Assembly: GCA_948525355.1 (NCBI GenBank)
Contig: CAOSOP010000030.1
Coordinates: 1-10,208, forward strand
Origin: an uncultured Bacilli bacterium
GTDB lineage: Bacteria; Bacillota_I; Bacilli_A; RFN20; CAG-288
DNA: 10,208 nucleotides
Direction of reading: 5' to 3'
Part shown: in pieces, positions 1-5,998 of the stretch
Layout: each line of letters begins with the position of its first letter
How positions within the stretch are numbered: the first letter of the stretch is position 1
Translations under genes and position numbers: made by a program
Notes under the pieces: generated by a model
The model's database searches: none
Seen by the model: the letters and a program-made list of their open reading frames with translations, nothing else
What the model was told of the DNA's origin: nothing

Positions 1-1
1 T

Positions 2-214
2 ACTGCTCAAACCATCGCAATACAATGGAACTTTGACCTCCAAAACATCGAAAAATACCCCGAAATTTGGCCAGAAAAGAAGCCGCAAAAAGGCGAAGCA
101 AAAATAGTGTATAAAGATTTAAGCAGTATCACAAATTATTATTATGACCAAAAAACTTATCAAAGTAGGAATTATAATATGCCTTTTAATCATATCACCT
201 TTCCTTATATTTAA
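2..214 (+). CDS. 3' end of an unrecognised cassette protein (5' end outside window)
   Basis: An open frame enters from the left edge and stops at TAA 212-214. Its first part (TAQTIAIQWNFD, later QKGEA and SSIT) matches the cassette at 3565-4095. Bases 8-38 are identical to 3898-3928 (31 nt), and 86-101 are identical to 3985-4000 (16 nt). Similarity fades at about base 134, after SSITN in this copy and SAITK in the other, so the last ~25 codons are probably read-through into unrelated DNA. The frame overlaps the start of the penicillin-binding protein gene (144) by 71 nt in another frame. The family is not recognised; aromatic and Gly/Ser-rich residues would suit a surface or tail-like domain, but that is a guess. 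With the 5' end missing, I cannot tell whether this copy is expressed. Confidence 0.5.
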   Translation, partial: TAQTIAIQWNFDLQNIEKYPEIWPEKKPQKGEAKIVYKDLSSITNYYYDQKTYQSRNYNMPFNHITFPYI

Positions 215-1961
215 TGGTGTGTGCTTTATGCTCGGCGGACTTTCGCCAACTATGCCTGGATATTTGGAAGTTGTCACCAATGATAAATCAACTATGGTTT
301 TTAAGTCATATGAAGTTGATTATATTACAATTGATAAACTGCCAGAACATGCAAAGACATATATTGTCGGACTTGAAGATCAAAACTTTTATAAACATAA
401 CGGATATGATTTTAAAAGAATAGTTAAAAGTTTTATTCAAAATTCAAATGCCAATGAAATCGTATCTGGCGGTTCTACGATTACTCAACAATTAGCTAGA
501 ATACTCTATTTAAATAATGAAAAGAGTTATAAAAGGAAAATACTTGAACTAGTCTATGCAAGAAGATTAGAAAATGGTTTATCAAAAAATAAAATATTGG
601 AATTATATCTAAACGAAGTTTTCTTTGGTGATAATCTTTATGGAATAAATTCTGCTGCAAAAAGTTATTTTAATAAATCTGCCGATGAATTAACAAAACC
701 TGAAACACTTCTTCTCTATTCTATTCTTCCTGCCCCAAATCTATATTCTCCAAGAGTTAATTTAGAACTATCAAAAGAAATATATTTTAAGGCAGCAAAA
801 AATCTAATTTATAGAAAGATTATAGATGAACTTGAATTCAACGAACTAATTACAAACTATCCAGATTTTATATTTGAAAACACGATTAGAAACGATACAT
901 CTTGGTATAACCAAAGTATTTATGAACAGTTGAGGCTGTCAAATGTTGATATCGATAAGAATAATATTACTATTTCTAGTCTTCAAGATCAATTTGTACA
1001 AAGTATTCTTGAAGAAGTTGTGAAAGAATTTAATTATGAAGAAAAAACAGATATAGGAATAGTTGTTTTAGAACCAAGCACTGGAAATGTTTTAGGAATT
1101 ATCGGTGGCAAGGAAAAAGATGATTTTAATCGAGTTATTCTTACTAAAAAAGCTATTGGATCAACTGTCAAACCAATACTATATACTTTGGCACTAGAAA
1201 ATGGCTTTACTCCTTCATCCTCTTTCACATCAGAACCTGTGTCATTTTATCTCGATGATGATATTGTTTATTCTCCTTCAAACAACAACAATCTCTACGC
1301 AAATAGAAAAATAAATATGGTTGAAGCATTAGCTTTATCCGACAATATATATGCAACAAAAACTCTTTTGCTTCTAGGAACTAAATCACTAACAAATAAA
1401 TTAAGTCATATCGGTATAAAAATTGATTCAAATATTACTAATGCATTAGGTTCATTTTCATTAACTCTTCTTCAATTGGCATCAATTTATAATGCATTAG
1501 CAAATAATGGAATATATAATAGTCCAAAGTTTTTTTCTTCATATAAAATCAACGATAAAATCTATAATAATGCACAAAAGAAATTTCAACTATTCGATGA
1601 AAGAGAATCACGAATAATGAGCTATATGCTTTTATCAACTCAAGACAAAGCGCTCAAAACATATTCCACACCAACCATGCTTTATAATAAACCAGAAAAA
1701 AGATTTGGAATTAAAACTGGTACAACAGAAAGTTCAAGCTTTGCTGTTGGATATAATCCATTCTACACTATTGCAATATATGTTGGCACAGATGATAATA
1801 GCAAACTATTTCAAAGCAGCATAAGCCGAGTTATGTTTAAAAAAATAGCTGACAAATTAATGGAACATAAAAAAGATATTTATTTTTCAACTCATGATTT
1901 AAAACCATTTATTCTTTTAAATCAACAGACTAATACGCAAAGTTTTACTTACTACAAATAA
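144..1961 (+). CDS. Class A penicillin-binding protein (transglycosylase/transpeptidase)
   Basis: This bifunctional peptidoglycan synthase polymerises lipid II and cross-links stem peptides on the outer face of the membrane. A short cytoplasmic start (MTKKLIK) precedes one membrane anchor at residues ~8-30. The GT51 domain covers ~55-240, with the catalytic-Glu motif LEDQNFYKHNG (E78), GGSTITQQLAR (109-119) and LNEVFFG (156-162). The transpeptidase domain covers ~300-580, with SxxK at S340-K343 (STVK), SxN at S399-N401 (SDN) and KTGTT at 524-528. All catalytic motifs are intact. At 605 residues it is short for PBP1a-type proteins and lacks long C-terminal additions. No clear Shine-Dalgarno sequence precedes ATG 144; the upstream bases are cassette sequence ending in TTATTATT. 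A TATAAA at 110-115 could be a -10 element but has no convincing -35 partner. The 3' end overlaps the end of ispF by 17 bp, tail to tail. Confidence 0.95.
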   Translation: MTKKLIKVGIIICLLIISPFLIFNGVCFMLGGLSPTMPGYLEVVTNDKSTMVFKSYEVDYITIDKLPEHAKTYIVGLEDQNFYKHNGYDFKRIVKSFIQNSNANEIVSGGSTITQQLARILYLNNEKSYKRKILELVYARRLENGLSKNKILELYLNEVFFGDNLYGINSAAKSYFNKSADELTKPETLLLYSILPAPNLYSPRVNLELSKEIYFKAAKNLIYRKIIDELEFNELITNYPDFIFENTIRNDTSWYNQSIYEQLRLSNVDIDKNNITISSLQDQFVQSILEEVVKEFNYEEKTDIGIVVLEPSTGNVLGIIGGKEKDDFNRVILTKKAIGSTVKPILYTLALENGFTPSSSFTSEPVSFYLDDDIVYSPSNNNNLYANRKINMVEALALSDNIYATKTLLLLGTKSLTNKLSHIGIKIDSNITNALGSFSLTLLQLASIYNALANNGIYNSPKFFSSYKINDKIYNNAQKKFQLFDERESRIMSYMLLSTQDKALKTYSTPTMLYNKPEKRFGIKTGTTESSSFAVGYNPFYTIAIYVGTDDNSKLFQSSISRVMFKKIADKLMEHKKDIYFSTHDLKPFILLNQQTNTQSFTYYK

Positions 1962-2427
1962 GACAATTAGCCAAACAGCCTACAGCTTCTTCTTTACCAA
2001 TTTCTCCGCAACCTTCAAGTGTTCCAGCATGAACTGAAACAGAATCCAAGTCTATATTCATCATATGAGCGATGTTTTCCTTTATCAACTCTTTATAATG
2101 CTTTAATTTAGGTTTTTCCATAAAAATATGCAAACAAACATTGCTTATTGAATAACCATATTCAATAACCTTATTTAATGCAAAATTTAAGATTTCTTTT
2201 GAACTTATTCCCTTAATCGATTCATCATTTGGACTGAAATATGTTCCTAAATCACCAAGGCCTAAAGAAGAAAGCAATGATTCGGATAAAGCGTGTAACA
2301 CAACATCTCCATCACTATGCGCAATTAAAGAGTATCCAGCAGGAATATTAACTCCTCCAAGAACTATTTCCTTTCCACTTTTATCTATACGATGAATATC
2401 AAAAGATATGCCAGTTTTTATTTTCAT
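1945..2427 (-). CDS. ispF: 2-C-methyl-D-erythritol 2,4-cyclodiphosphate synthase
   Basis: This cytosolic enzyme cyclises CDP-ME 2-phosphate to ME-2,4-cyclodiphosphate with release of CMP, a late step of the MEP isoprenoid pathway. The 160-residue length is normal for the family. Metal-binding residues are visible as the FDIHR motif (D10, H12) and H45 in VVLHAL. The family signature HSDGD is at 37-41. The C-terminal nucleotide-binding stretch keeps its Thr and Glu (AGTLEG), followed by a Cys-rich tail (CLANCLICSK). The start ATG overlaps the TGA stop of ychF as ATGA, so translation is probably coupled and the gene depends on the ychF promoter. Its stop lies within the last codons of the convergent PBP gene, leaving no room for a conventional terminator between them. 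Confidence 0.96.
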   Translation of the reverse strand: MKIKTGISFDIHRIDKSGKEIVLGGVNIPAGYSLIAHSDGDVVLHALSESLLSSLGLGDLGTYFSPNDESIKGISSKEILNFALNKVIEYGYSISNVCLHIFMEKPKLKHYKELIKENIAHMMNIDLDSVSVHAGTLEGCGEIGKEEAVGCLANCLICSK

Positions 2428-3530
2428 ACATTAAACCTTATAAACATAATATCGCCATCTCTTACAGTATAATCCTTACCAACAGTTTGTATTCTACCAA
2501 TTTGGCGTAATTCCAACTCACTTTGATGCTCCATAATATCACTATAATTATATACTTCAGCTTTAATAAATCCTTTTTCAAAGTCAGAATGGATGATTCC
2601 AGCACAAGCTGGAGCTTTCATTCCATCAATAAAAGTCCAAGCTCTAACTTCATCTGCACCAACAGTGAAAAATGTTTTTAATCCTAATATATCATAAGCA
2701 GCTTTAGCCAATTCATCTAATCCTGAAGAAGAAGCACCAATCATTTCTAAATACTCTTTTTTATCCTCTTCACCAAGTCTAGATAAATCTTCCTCAACCT
2801 TAGCCGAAATAGGAATCGCTAAAGCGTTATCCTTTTTTGCATATTCAACCAATTTGCAAAAGTTCTTATCATCCATCGGACAAGCATAATTATCTTCTTT
2901 TATATTTCCAACATAAATAACAGGTTTTAGTGTAAGTAAGTTAAAAGAAGCAGCAAGCTTTATTTCCTCTTTATCACTCAAAAAATCAGAACCTAACCAC
3001 TCCCCATTATTTAATTTTTTTAGTAATTTATCAATTAAGTTCTTTTCTGCAACCGAATCTCTATCTAAAGACATCTGTGCCTTTTTTATAACCTTCTGCA
3101 ATCTTTTATTAAGAAGTTCCACATCCGAAAGTATCAATTCAAGCTTAATTGTTTCAACGTCGCGTATTGGATCAACAGAGCCATCGACATGAATTATATC
3201 CGAATTATCAAAACATCTAACAACATGGATAATTGCATCAACATTTCTAATATTTCCTAAGAACTGATTTCCAAGTCCTTCACCACGGCTAGCGCCTTTA
3301 ACCAAACCGGCAATATCAGTAAACTCAAATGTAGCTTTAACCTGCTTTTTAGGATTAAATATATTAACCAAATCATCAAATCTTTTATCAACAACCGGTA
3401 CAATTCCACTATTAGGATCGATAGTTGCAAATGGATAGTTTTCTGCAATTACAGTTGACTTAGTAATAGCATTAAATAATGTAGATTTTCCAACATTTGG
3501 AAGTCCAACAATTCCAGCTTTTAAAGACAT
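2424..3530 (-). CDS. ychF: YchF/Obg-type ATPase (ribosome-associated)
   Basis: This is a universal P-loop NTPase of the Obg superfamily. It prefers ATP, binds ribosomes and is linked to stress responses. The P-loop GLPNVGKST is at residues 9-17 and G3 TDIAGL at 71-76, followed by VKGASRGEGLGNQFL. The G4 position is NIKE (209-212) rather than NKxD, the usual mark of ATP preference in YchF. A helical insert (~125-200) is followed by the second half of the G domain. A C-terminal TGS domain (~280-366) ends in the typical GDIMFIRFNV. The length of 368 is standard. An ideal ribosome binding site (AGGAGG, 3537-3542) sits six bases before the start. It is the first gene of a two-gene operon with ispF. 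Confidence 0.97.
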   Translation of the reverse strand: MSLKAGIVGLPNVGKSTLFNAITKSTVIAENYPFATIDPNSGIVPVVDKRFDDLVNIFNPKKQVKATFEFTDIAGLVKGASRGEGLGNQFLGNIRNVDAIIHVVRCFDNSDIIHVDGSVDPIRDVETIKLELILSDVELLNKRLQKVIKKAQMSLDRDSVAEKNLIDKLLKKLNNGEWLGSDFLSDKEEIKLAASFNLLTLKPVIYVGNIKEDNYACPMDDKNFCKLVEYAKKDNALAIPISAKVEEDLSRLGEEDKKEYLEMIGASSSGLDELAKAAYDILGLKTFFTVGADEVRAWTFIDGMKAPACAGIIHSDFEKGFIKAEVYNYSDIMEHQSELELRQIGRIQTVGKDYTVRDGDIMFIRFNV

Positions 3531-3536
3531 AATAAA

Positions 3537-3588
3537 CCTCCTAGAATTAACTTATTTATTATAGCATAACTACATATATAATTTCCAA
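3537..3588 (-). promoter_or_regulatory. Promoter and ribosome binding site of ychF-ispF
   Basis: Read on the minus strand, TGC-TATAAT (extended -10, 3566-3558) follows a weak -35 TTGGAA (3588-3583) at 19-bp spacing. AGGAGG (3542-3537) then lies six bases before ATG 3530. The GC-rich cassette boundary at 3595 is only about 7 bp upstream of the -35 element, so the cassette joins the chromosome at the edge of this promoter without destroying it. Confidence 0.7.
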
Positions 3589-3594
3589 ATCAAT

Positions 3595-3609
3595 CTCGCC
3601 CCCACTTCC
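3595..3609 (+). repeat. 15-bp direct repeat, copy 1 (CTCGCCCCCACTTCC)
   Basis: This is identical to 10157-10171 on the same strand. The flanking bases differ on both sides of both copies (T/T here, C/G there). It marks the exact left edge of the GC-rich cassette DNA. On the minus strand it encodes GSGGE in both places, in frame with Gly-rich peptide. Confidence 0.75.
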
Positions 3610-3672
3610 TACACCGCTCCCGAATCCGTAGCCGTAGGCGGAGGAGGAGGGAGCGGTGTAGGAAAAGGGGCG
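3597..3672. repeat. GC-rich palindrome (inverted Gly-linker DNA)
   Basis: A perfect 16-bp inverted repeat has arms at 3606-3621 (TTCCTACACCGCTCCC) and 3649-3664, with a 27-nt loop. It extends past a small 3x2 internal loop by another 6 bp (CGCCCC 3597-3602 with GGGGCG 3667-3672). Because of the symmetry both strands encode a SYTAP segment and a GSGVG-type Gly linker. There is no T-tract, so it is not a standard terminator. In this AT-rich context it looks like two linker-coding ends joined head to head. Confidence 0.8.
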
Positions 3673-4147
3673 CCGCTACGATATGTCTACACAGCACGTG
3701 GTTACGGATCATTTGGATCATGGAGTCCAAGTGGTTATGAATATTCAATGTTTTCGATAATATCAGGAAGCAACCCATTAAGTAAATTAGAAGTTGTTTC
3801 TTTGCTTAACATCCCATCACAAGCGCATGAAATGTACTATTATAACACTGTTTCATGCCCAGCAAAATACAATCCAAAAGTCTACTTAGGCACTACGCAA
3901 ACCATCGCAATACAATGGAACTTTGACCGTCAAAAGGGTATAAATCACCCCTCAAATTGGCCCCAAAGCTATCAACAAGGGTCACAAAAAGGCGAAGCAA
4001 TTAAGATAGAATGGTATAAATACGAATGTAGTGCTATTACCAAATCCATAAATAATAATCATATTATTAAAAATATAATGTTTTACATTTACTAAAGATT
4101 TTTTTCAAAGATAATTATTTACTCTTGTAAAATAAAATGATTGTATT

Positions 4148-4200
4148 ATGTGTTTATCTTATGTGGCATAGATTAACATTTATTCCAAACACATGCCACA
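4148..4200. promoter_or_regulatory. Interlocking inverted repeats upstream of the recombinase gene
   Basis: TGTGGCAT (4162-4169) is inverted as ATGCCACA (4193-4200). ATGTGTTT (4148-4155) is inverted as AAACACAT (4187-4194). The two pairs cross each other, so they cannot form one simple hairpin; they look more like paired protein-binding sites. They lie 40-90 bp before the recombinase start, where an autoregulatory operator or an accessory recombinase site would be expected. The rest of 4096-4239 is AT-rich and shows no gene or convincing promoter. Confidence 0.4.
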
Positions 4201-4239
4201 ATGAATAAAAAGAAACGTTTTATAGAAAAGGAGTTCAAA

Positions 4240-5157
4240 ATGATATATTCAAATTGGTTATACGAATGGCTAGAAAATTATGTCAAGACTACAAATAAAC
4301 AAAGAACTTATGATAGATATTATCAAATCATAAATACGCATATTATAAAAGAACTTGGTCATTATAGACTTGATGATTTATCTGCTCTTATATTGCAAAA
4401 GTATGTTTCGTGCTTACTTACAAATGGCAATAAAAGAACAGGGGTCCCGCTTTCAGCAAATTCTGTTAATAGCATTATTTCAATTATTCAATCTTCACTT
4501 AAGGTTGCAAATATGTTAGGTCTTGTAAAGGAGTATTGTGCTGGAAAGATTGTACGCCCAAAAATAAAGGAAAAACAAGTTCTCTGCTTTAGTATTCAAG
4601 AGCAAAAGCAAATTGAACATTATGTTTTATCTAGTAATAAGAAAAAATTATACGGAATCATTATCTGTCTTTATGCAGGCCTCCGCATAGGTGAATTGCT
4701 CGCTCTTACATGGGATGATATAGATTTAATAAGAGGCATTATGTATATTTCTAAAACTGCTTATGATACGAAAAATGGTAGATGTATTGATTCTCCTAAA
4801 ACAATAACTTCTGTGCGTATAATTCCATTACCTAAACAATTATTATCTATCTTAAAAGAATTAAAAAAAAGTAATAGATCTAATTGGGTTATTGTAGATA
4901 ATGAAAGCAAAATAATTTCAGTTAGAAGCTATCAACGTAGTTTTGAATTATTACTTAAAAAGTTAAAAATTGAACACAAGGGATTTCATGCACTCCGACA
5001 TACTTTTGCAACTCGAGCACTCGAATGTGGTATGGATATAAAAAGTCTGTCTGAGATTTTAGGACATAAAAACACGAATACAACTTTAAATAGATATGTT
5101 CATTCACTCTTAGAGCATAAGCAAGATATGATGAATAAACTTGGAAAACTGCTATAA
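4240..5157 (+). CDS. Tyrosine recombinase (phage-integrase family)
   Basis: This is a site-specific recombinase that cuts and rejoins DNA through a 3'-phosphotyrosine intermediate. It is 305 residues from ATG 4240, chosen because AAAGGAG (4227-4233) lies six bases upstream; the in-frame ATG at 4201 has no such site. An N-terminal SAM-like core-binding domain spans ~1-105. The catalytic domain has R149 (AGLRIGE), K187 (SPKTITS), H250/R253 (HALRHTF), H276 (LGHKN) and Y286 (NRYVHS), so the set is complete. The stop is four bases before a pair of inverted recombinase-type sites (5162-5190 and 5309-5337), making DNA inversion its likely job. It could instead be the integrase of a small mobile island that carries the downstream operon. 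Confidence 0.93.
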   Translation: MIYSNWLYEWLENYVKTTNKQRTYDRYYQIINTHIIKELGHYRLDDLSALILQKYVSCLLTNGNKRTGVPLSANSVNSIISIIQSSLKVANMLGLVKEYCAGKIVRPKIKEKQVLCFSIQEQKQIEHYVLSSNKKKLYGIIICLYAGLRIGELLALTWDDIDLIRGIMYISKTAYDTKNGRCIDSPKTITSVRIIPLPKQLLSILKELKKSNRSNWVIVDNESKIISVRSYQRSFELLLKKLKIEHKGFHALRHTFATRALECGMDIKSLSEILGHKNTNTTLNRYVHSLLEHKQDMMNKLGKLL

Positions 5158-5161
5158 AAAG

Positions 5162-5190
5162 TGTTCATCAAATAGTTTAATCGGTGGACA
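5162..5190 (+). repeat. Inversion site, left copy (recombinase-type)
   Basis: The arm TGTTCATCAA (5162-5171), a 9-bp spacer ATAGTTTAA (5172-5180) and an imperfect inverted arm TCGGTGGACA (5181-5190) give the architecture of a tyrosine-recombinase core site. Compared with the reverse complement of 5309-5337, 25 of 29 bases agree. The outer arm plus eight spacer bases form an uninterrupted 18-bp match. Confidence 0.85.
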
Positions 5191-5203
5191 TCCTGTATTT
5201 ATT

Positions 5204-5232
5204 AGTGTAACAAAATTAATATAAAATTGCAA
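5204..5232 (-). promoter_or_regulatory. Promoter inside the invertible segment (currently facing left)
   Basis: On the minus strand the -35 is TTGCAA (5232-5227), the spacer is 17 bp, and the -10 is TACACT (5209-5204), preceded by TG one base upstream as an extended -10. Transcription would start near 5197 and run through the left inversion site into the 3' end of the recombinase gene as antisense. After inversion the -35 would lie at 5267-5272 and the -10 at 5290-5295, with a start near 5302, about 70 nt before ATG 5372. Confidence 0.6.
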
Positions 5233-5262
5233 ATATCTTACAATATTTAACAAATATGTACA

Positions 5263-5292
5263 TTAAAAAATGTCTTCTGATACTTTTATAAA
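5263..5292 (+). promoter_or_regulatory. Weak plus-strand promoter candidate
   Basis: TTAAAA (5263-5268) and TATAAA (5287-5292) at 18-bp spacing point toward the methyltransferase operon in the present orientation. Matches like this are common by chance in AT-rich DNA. It is listed because, if active, the operon would not be fully off in this copy. Confidence 0.25.
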
Positions 5293-5308
5293 ACAGAAAT
5301 GTTTTAGC

Positions 5309-5337
5309 TGTTCATCAACTAAACTATTTGATGAACA
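5309..5337 (-). repeat. Inversion site, right copy (recombinase-type)
   Basis: TGTTCATCAA (5309-5318), a 9-bp spacer CTAAACTAT (5319-5327) and TTGATGAACA (5328-5337) form perfect 10-bp inverted arms. The asymmetric spacer reads ATAGTTTAG on the minus strand, so this site is oriented opposite to the one at 5162-5190. That predicts inversion rather than excision. A further GTTCATC at 5353-5359 may be an accessory half-site. Confidence 0.85.
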
Positions 5338-5371
5338 AATACTTTGCTCGGCGTTCATCGTATGGAGCAAT

Positions 5372-5998
5372 ATGCAAGTTAAAAGTAAAGAAAGAGTTAG
5401 AGATAATGGTGAAGTGTTTACGAACGAACGAGAAGTAAATGCTATGCTTGACCTTGTTAAACAAGAAACAGAAAGAATCGATAGTCGTTTTTTAGAACCT
5501 GCTTGCGGAAACGGTAATTTTTTGATTGAAATTTTAAGAAGAAAACTTGAAGTAGTTAAAACACGATATAAGAAGAGTCAGTGGGAATATGAAAAAAATG
5601 CTCTAATTGCTGTGATGTCTATTTATGGTGTTGATATCATGTCAGATAATGTAAATGAGTGTATTGAAAGATTGTTAAATCTATTTAAAGAGTATTACGA
5701 ATCATTATTCAAAACAAGGACTAAATCAGACTATTTAAAAATAGCAAAATTTATTTTGACTAAAAACATTCTGTGCGGCAATGCACTTACAATGAAAGCA
5801 AATAATGAAAAACCAATTGTTTTCGCCGAATGGAGTTTTGTTAAAGGCAGTATGGTACAAAGACGAGATTTTTCTTATGAACAACTTATCACTCAAAGCG
5901 ATAATGGTTCCTTATTTGGAGACTTTGTTGAAAAGCCCATTAAGACCTATCCTCTAACACATTATCAAGATTTAGTTAAGGAGAACACTTATGAGTAA
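5372..5998 (+). CDS. Small DNA methyltransferase subunit (SAM-binding half, no NPPY)
   Basis: The product is 208 residues from ATG 5372 (GGAG at 5364-5367, a short 4-nt spacer). A longer frame from 5270 would begin inside the invertible segment, so the later start is preferred. It opens with an N6-methyltransferase lead-in (GEVFTNEREV, 13-22), then a canonical SAM-binding motif I FLEPACGNGNFL (40-51), and an acidic residue after beta-2 (YGVD, D88). GNALT and KPIVFAEW follow, where a full enzyme would carry the catalytic NPPY motif; none is present. The last codons overlap the start of the next gene by 8 nt, so the two are probably made together. I infer a partner subunit of the larger methyltransferase, not an independent enzyme. 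I recall similar small subunits next to Eco57I-type methylases in other Bacillota, so it is unlikely to be merely truncated. Confidence 0.82.
   Translation: MQVKSKERVRDNGEVFTNEREVNAMLDLVKQETERIDSRFLEPACGNGNFLIEILRRKLEVVKTRYKKSQWEYEKNALIAVMSIYGVDIMSDNVNECIERLLNLFKEYYESLFKTRTKSDYLKIAKFILTKNILCGNALTMKANNEKPIVFAEWSFVKGSMVQRRDFSYEQLITQSDNGSLFGDFVEKPIKTYPLTHYQDLVKENTYE

Larger units (their letters stand above)
3565..4095 (+). pseudogene. Promoterless, startless C-terminal cassette with Gly-rich linker
   Basis: The frame is open from just after TAG (3562-3564) to TAA at 4095, but no ATG, GTG or TTG occurs in frame before ATG 3748. That ATG has no ribosome binding site and falls inside the conserved domain. 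In order it reads a Pro/Ala stretch (LAPTSYTAP), a Gly linker (VGGGGGSGVGKGAP, ~3634-3675), an aromatic/Gly region (RYVYTARGYGSFGSW), and a domain sharing TIAIQWNFD and QKGEA with the copy at the window start. Homology to that copy ends near SAITK; the last ~15 residues look like read-through. The 5' part is much richer in GC than its surroundings. It looks like the C-terminal half of a protein separated from its N-terminus, either a silent donor cassette or a broken gene. I do not recognise the domain. Confidence 0.55.
5162..5337. other. Predicted invertible promoter segment (phase switch)
   Basis: The two inverted 29-bp sites enclose 118 bp (5191-5308) of AT-rich, non-coding DNA between the recombinase gene and the methyltransferase operon. 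The segment holds a good minus-strand promoter and only a weak plus-strand candidate. Strand exchange in the spacers would flip the ~140 bp between them and turn the strong promoter toward the operon. The segment also explains why an open frame beginning at 5270 is not the true methyltransferase start. An inversion site, promoter and neighbouring tyrosine recombinase together match the known invertible-promoter type of phase variation. Confidence 0.75.

Noticed and set aside
3597..3672. The GC-rich hairpin as a transcription terminator.
   Set aside because: There is no U-tract on either strand and both neighbouring transcripts would start, not end, near it.
3597..3672. The hairpin as an integron attC site.
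   Set aside because: It lacks the conserved GTTRRRY/RYYYAAC ends, and the nearby recombinase shows no integrase insertion typical of IntI that I can identify.
3748..4095. A free-standing 115-residue gene starting at ATG 3748.
   Set aside because: The frame is open and clearly coding-like well upstream of this ATG (GSFGSWSPSGYEYS), and no ribosome binding site precedes it.
4201..4239. Upstream start for the recombinase at ATG 4201.
   Set aside because: The ATG directly abuts an inverted repeat and has no Shine-Dalgarno sequence; ATG 4240 has AAAGGAG at ideal spacing.
5270..5371. A 34-codon N-terminal extension of the small methyltransferase from ATG 5270.
   Set aside because: It begins inside the predicted invertible segment, runs across the inversion site, lacks a ribosome binding site and shows no methyltransferase features before MQVKSKERV.
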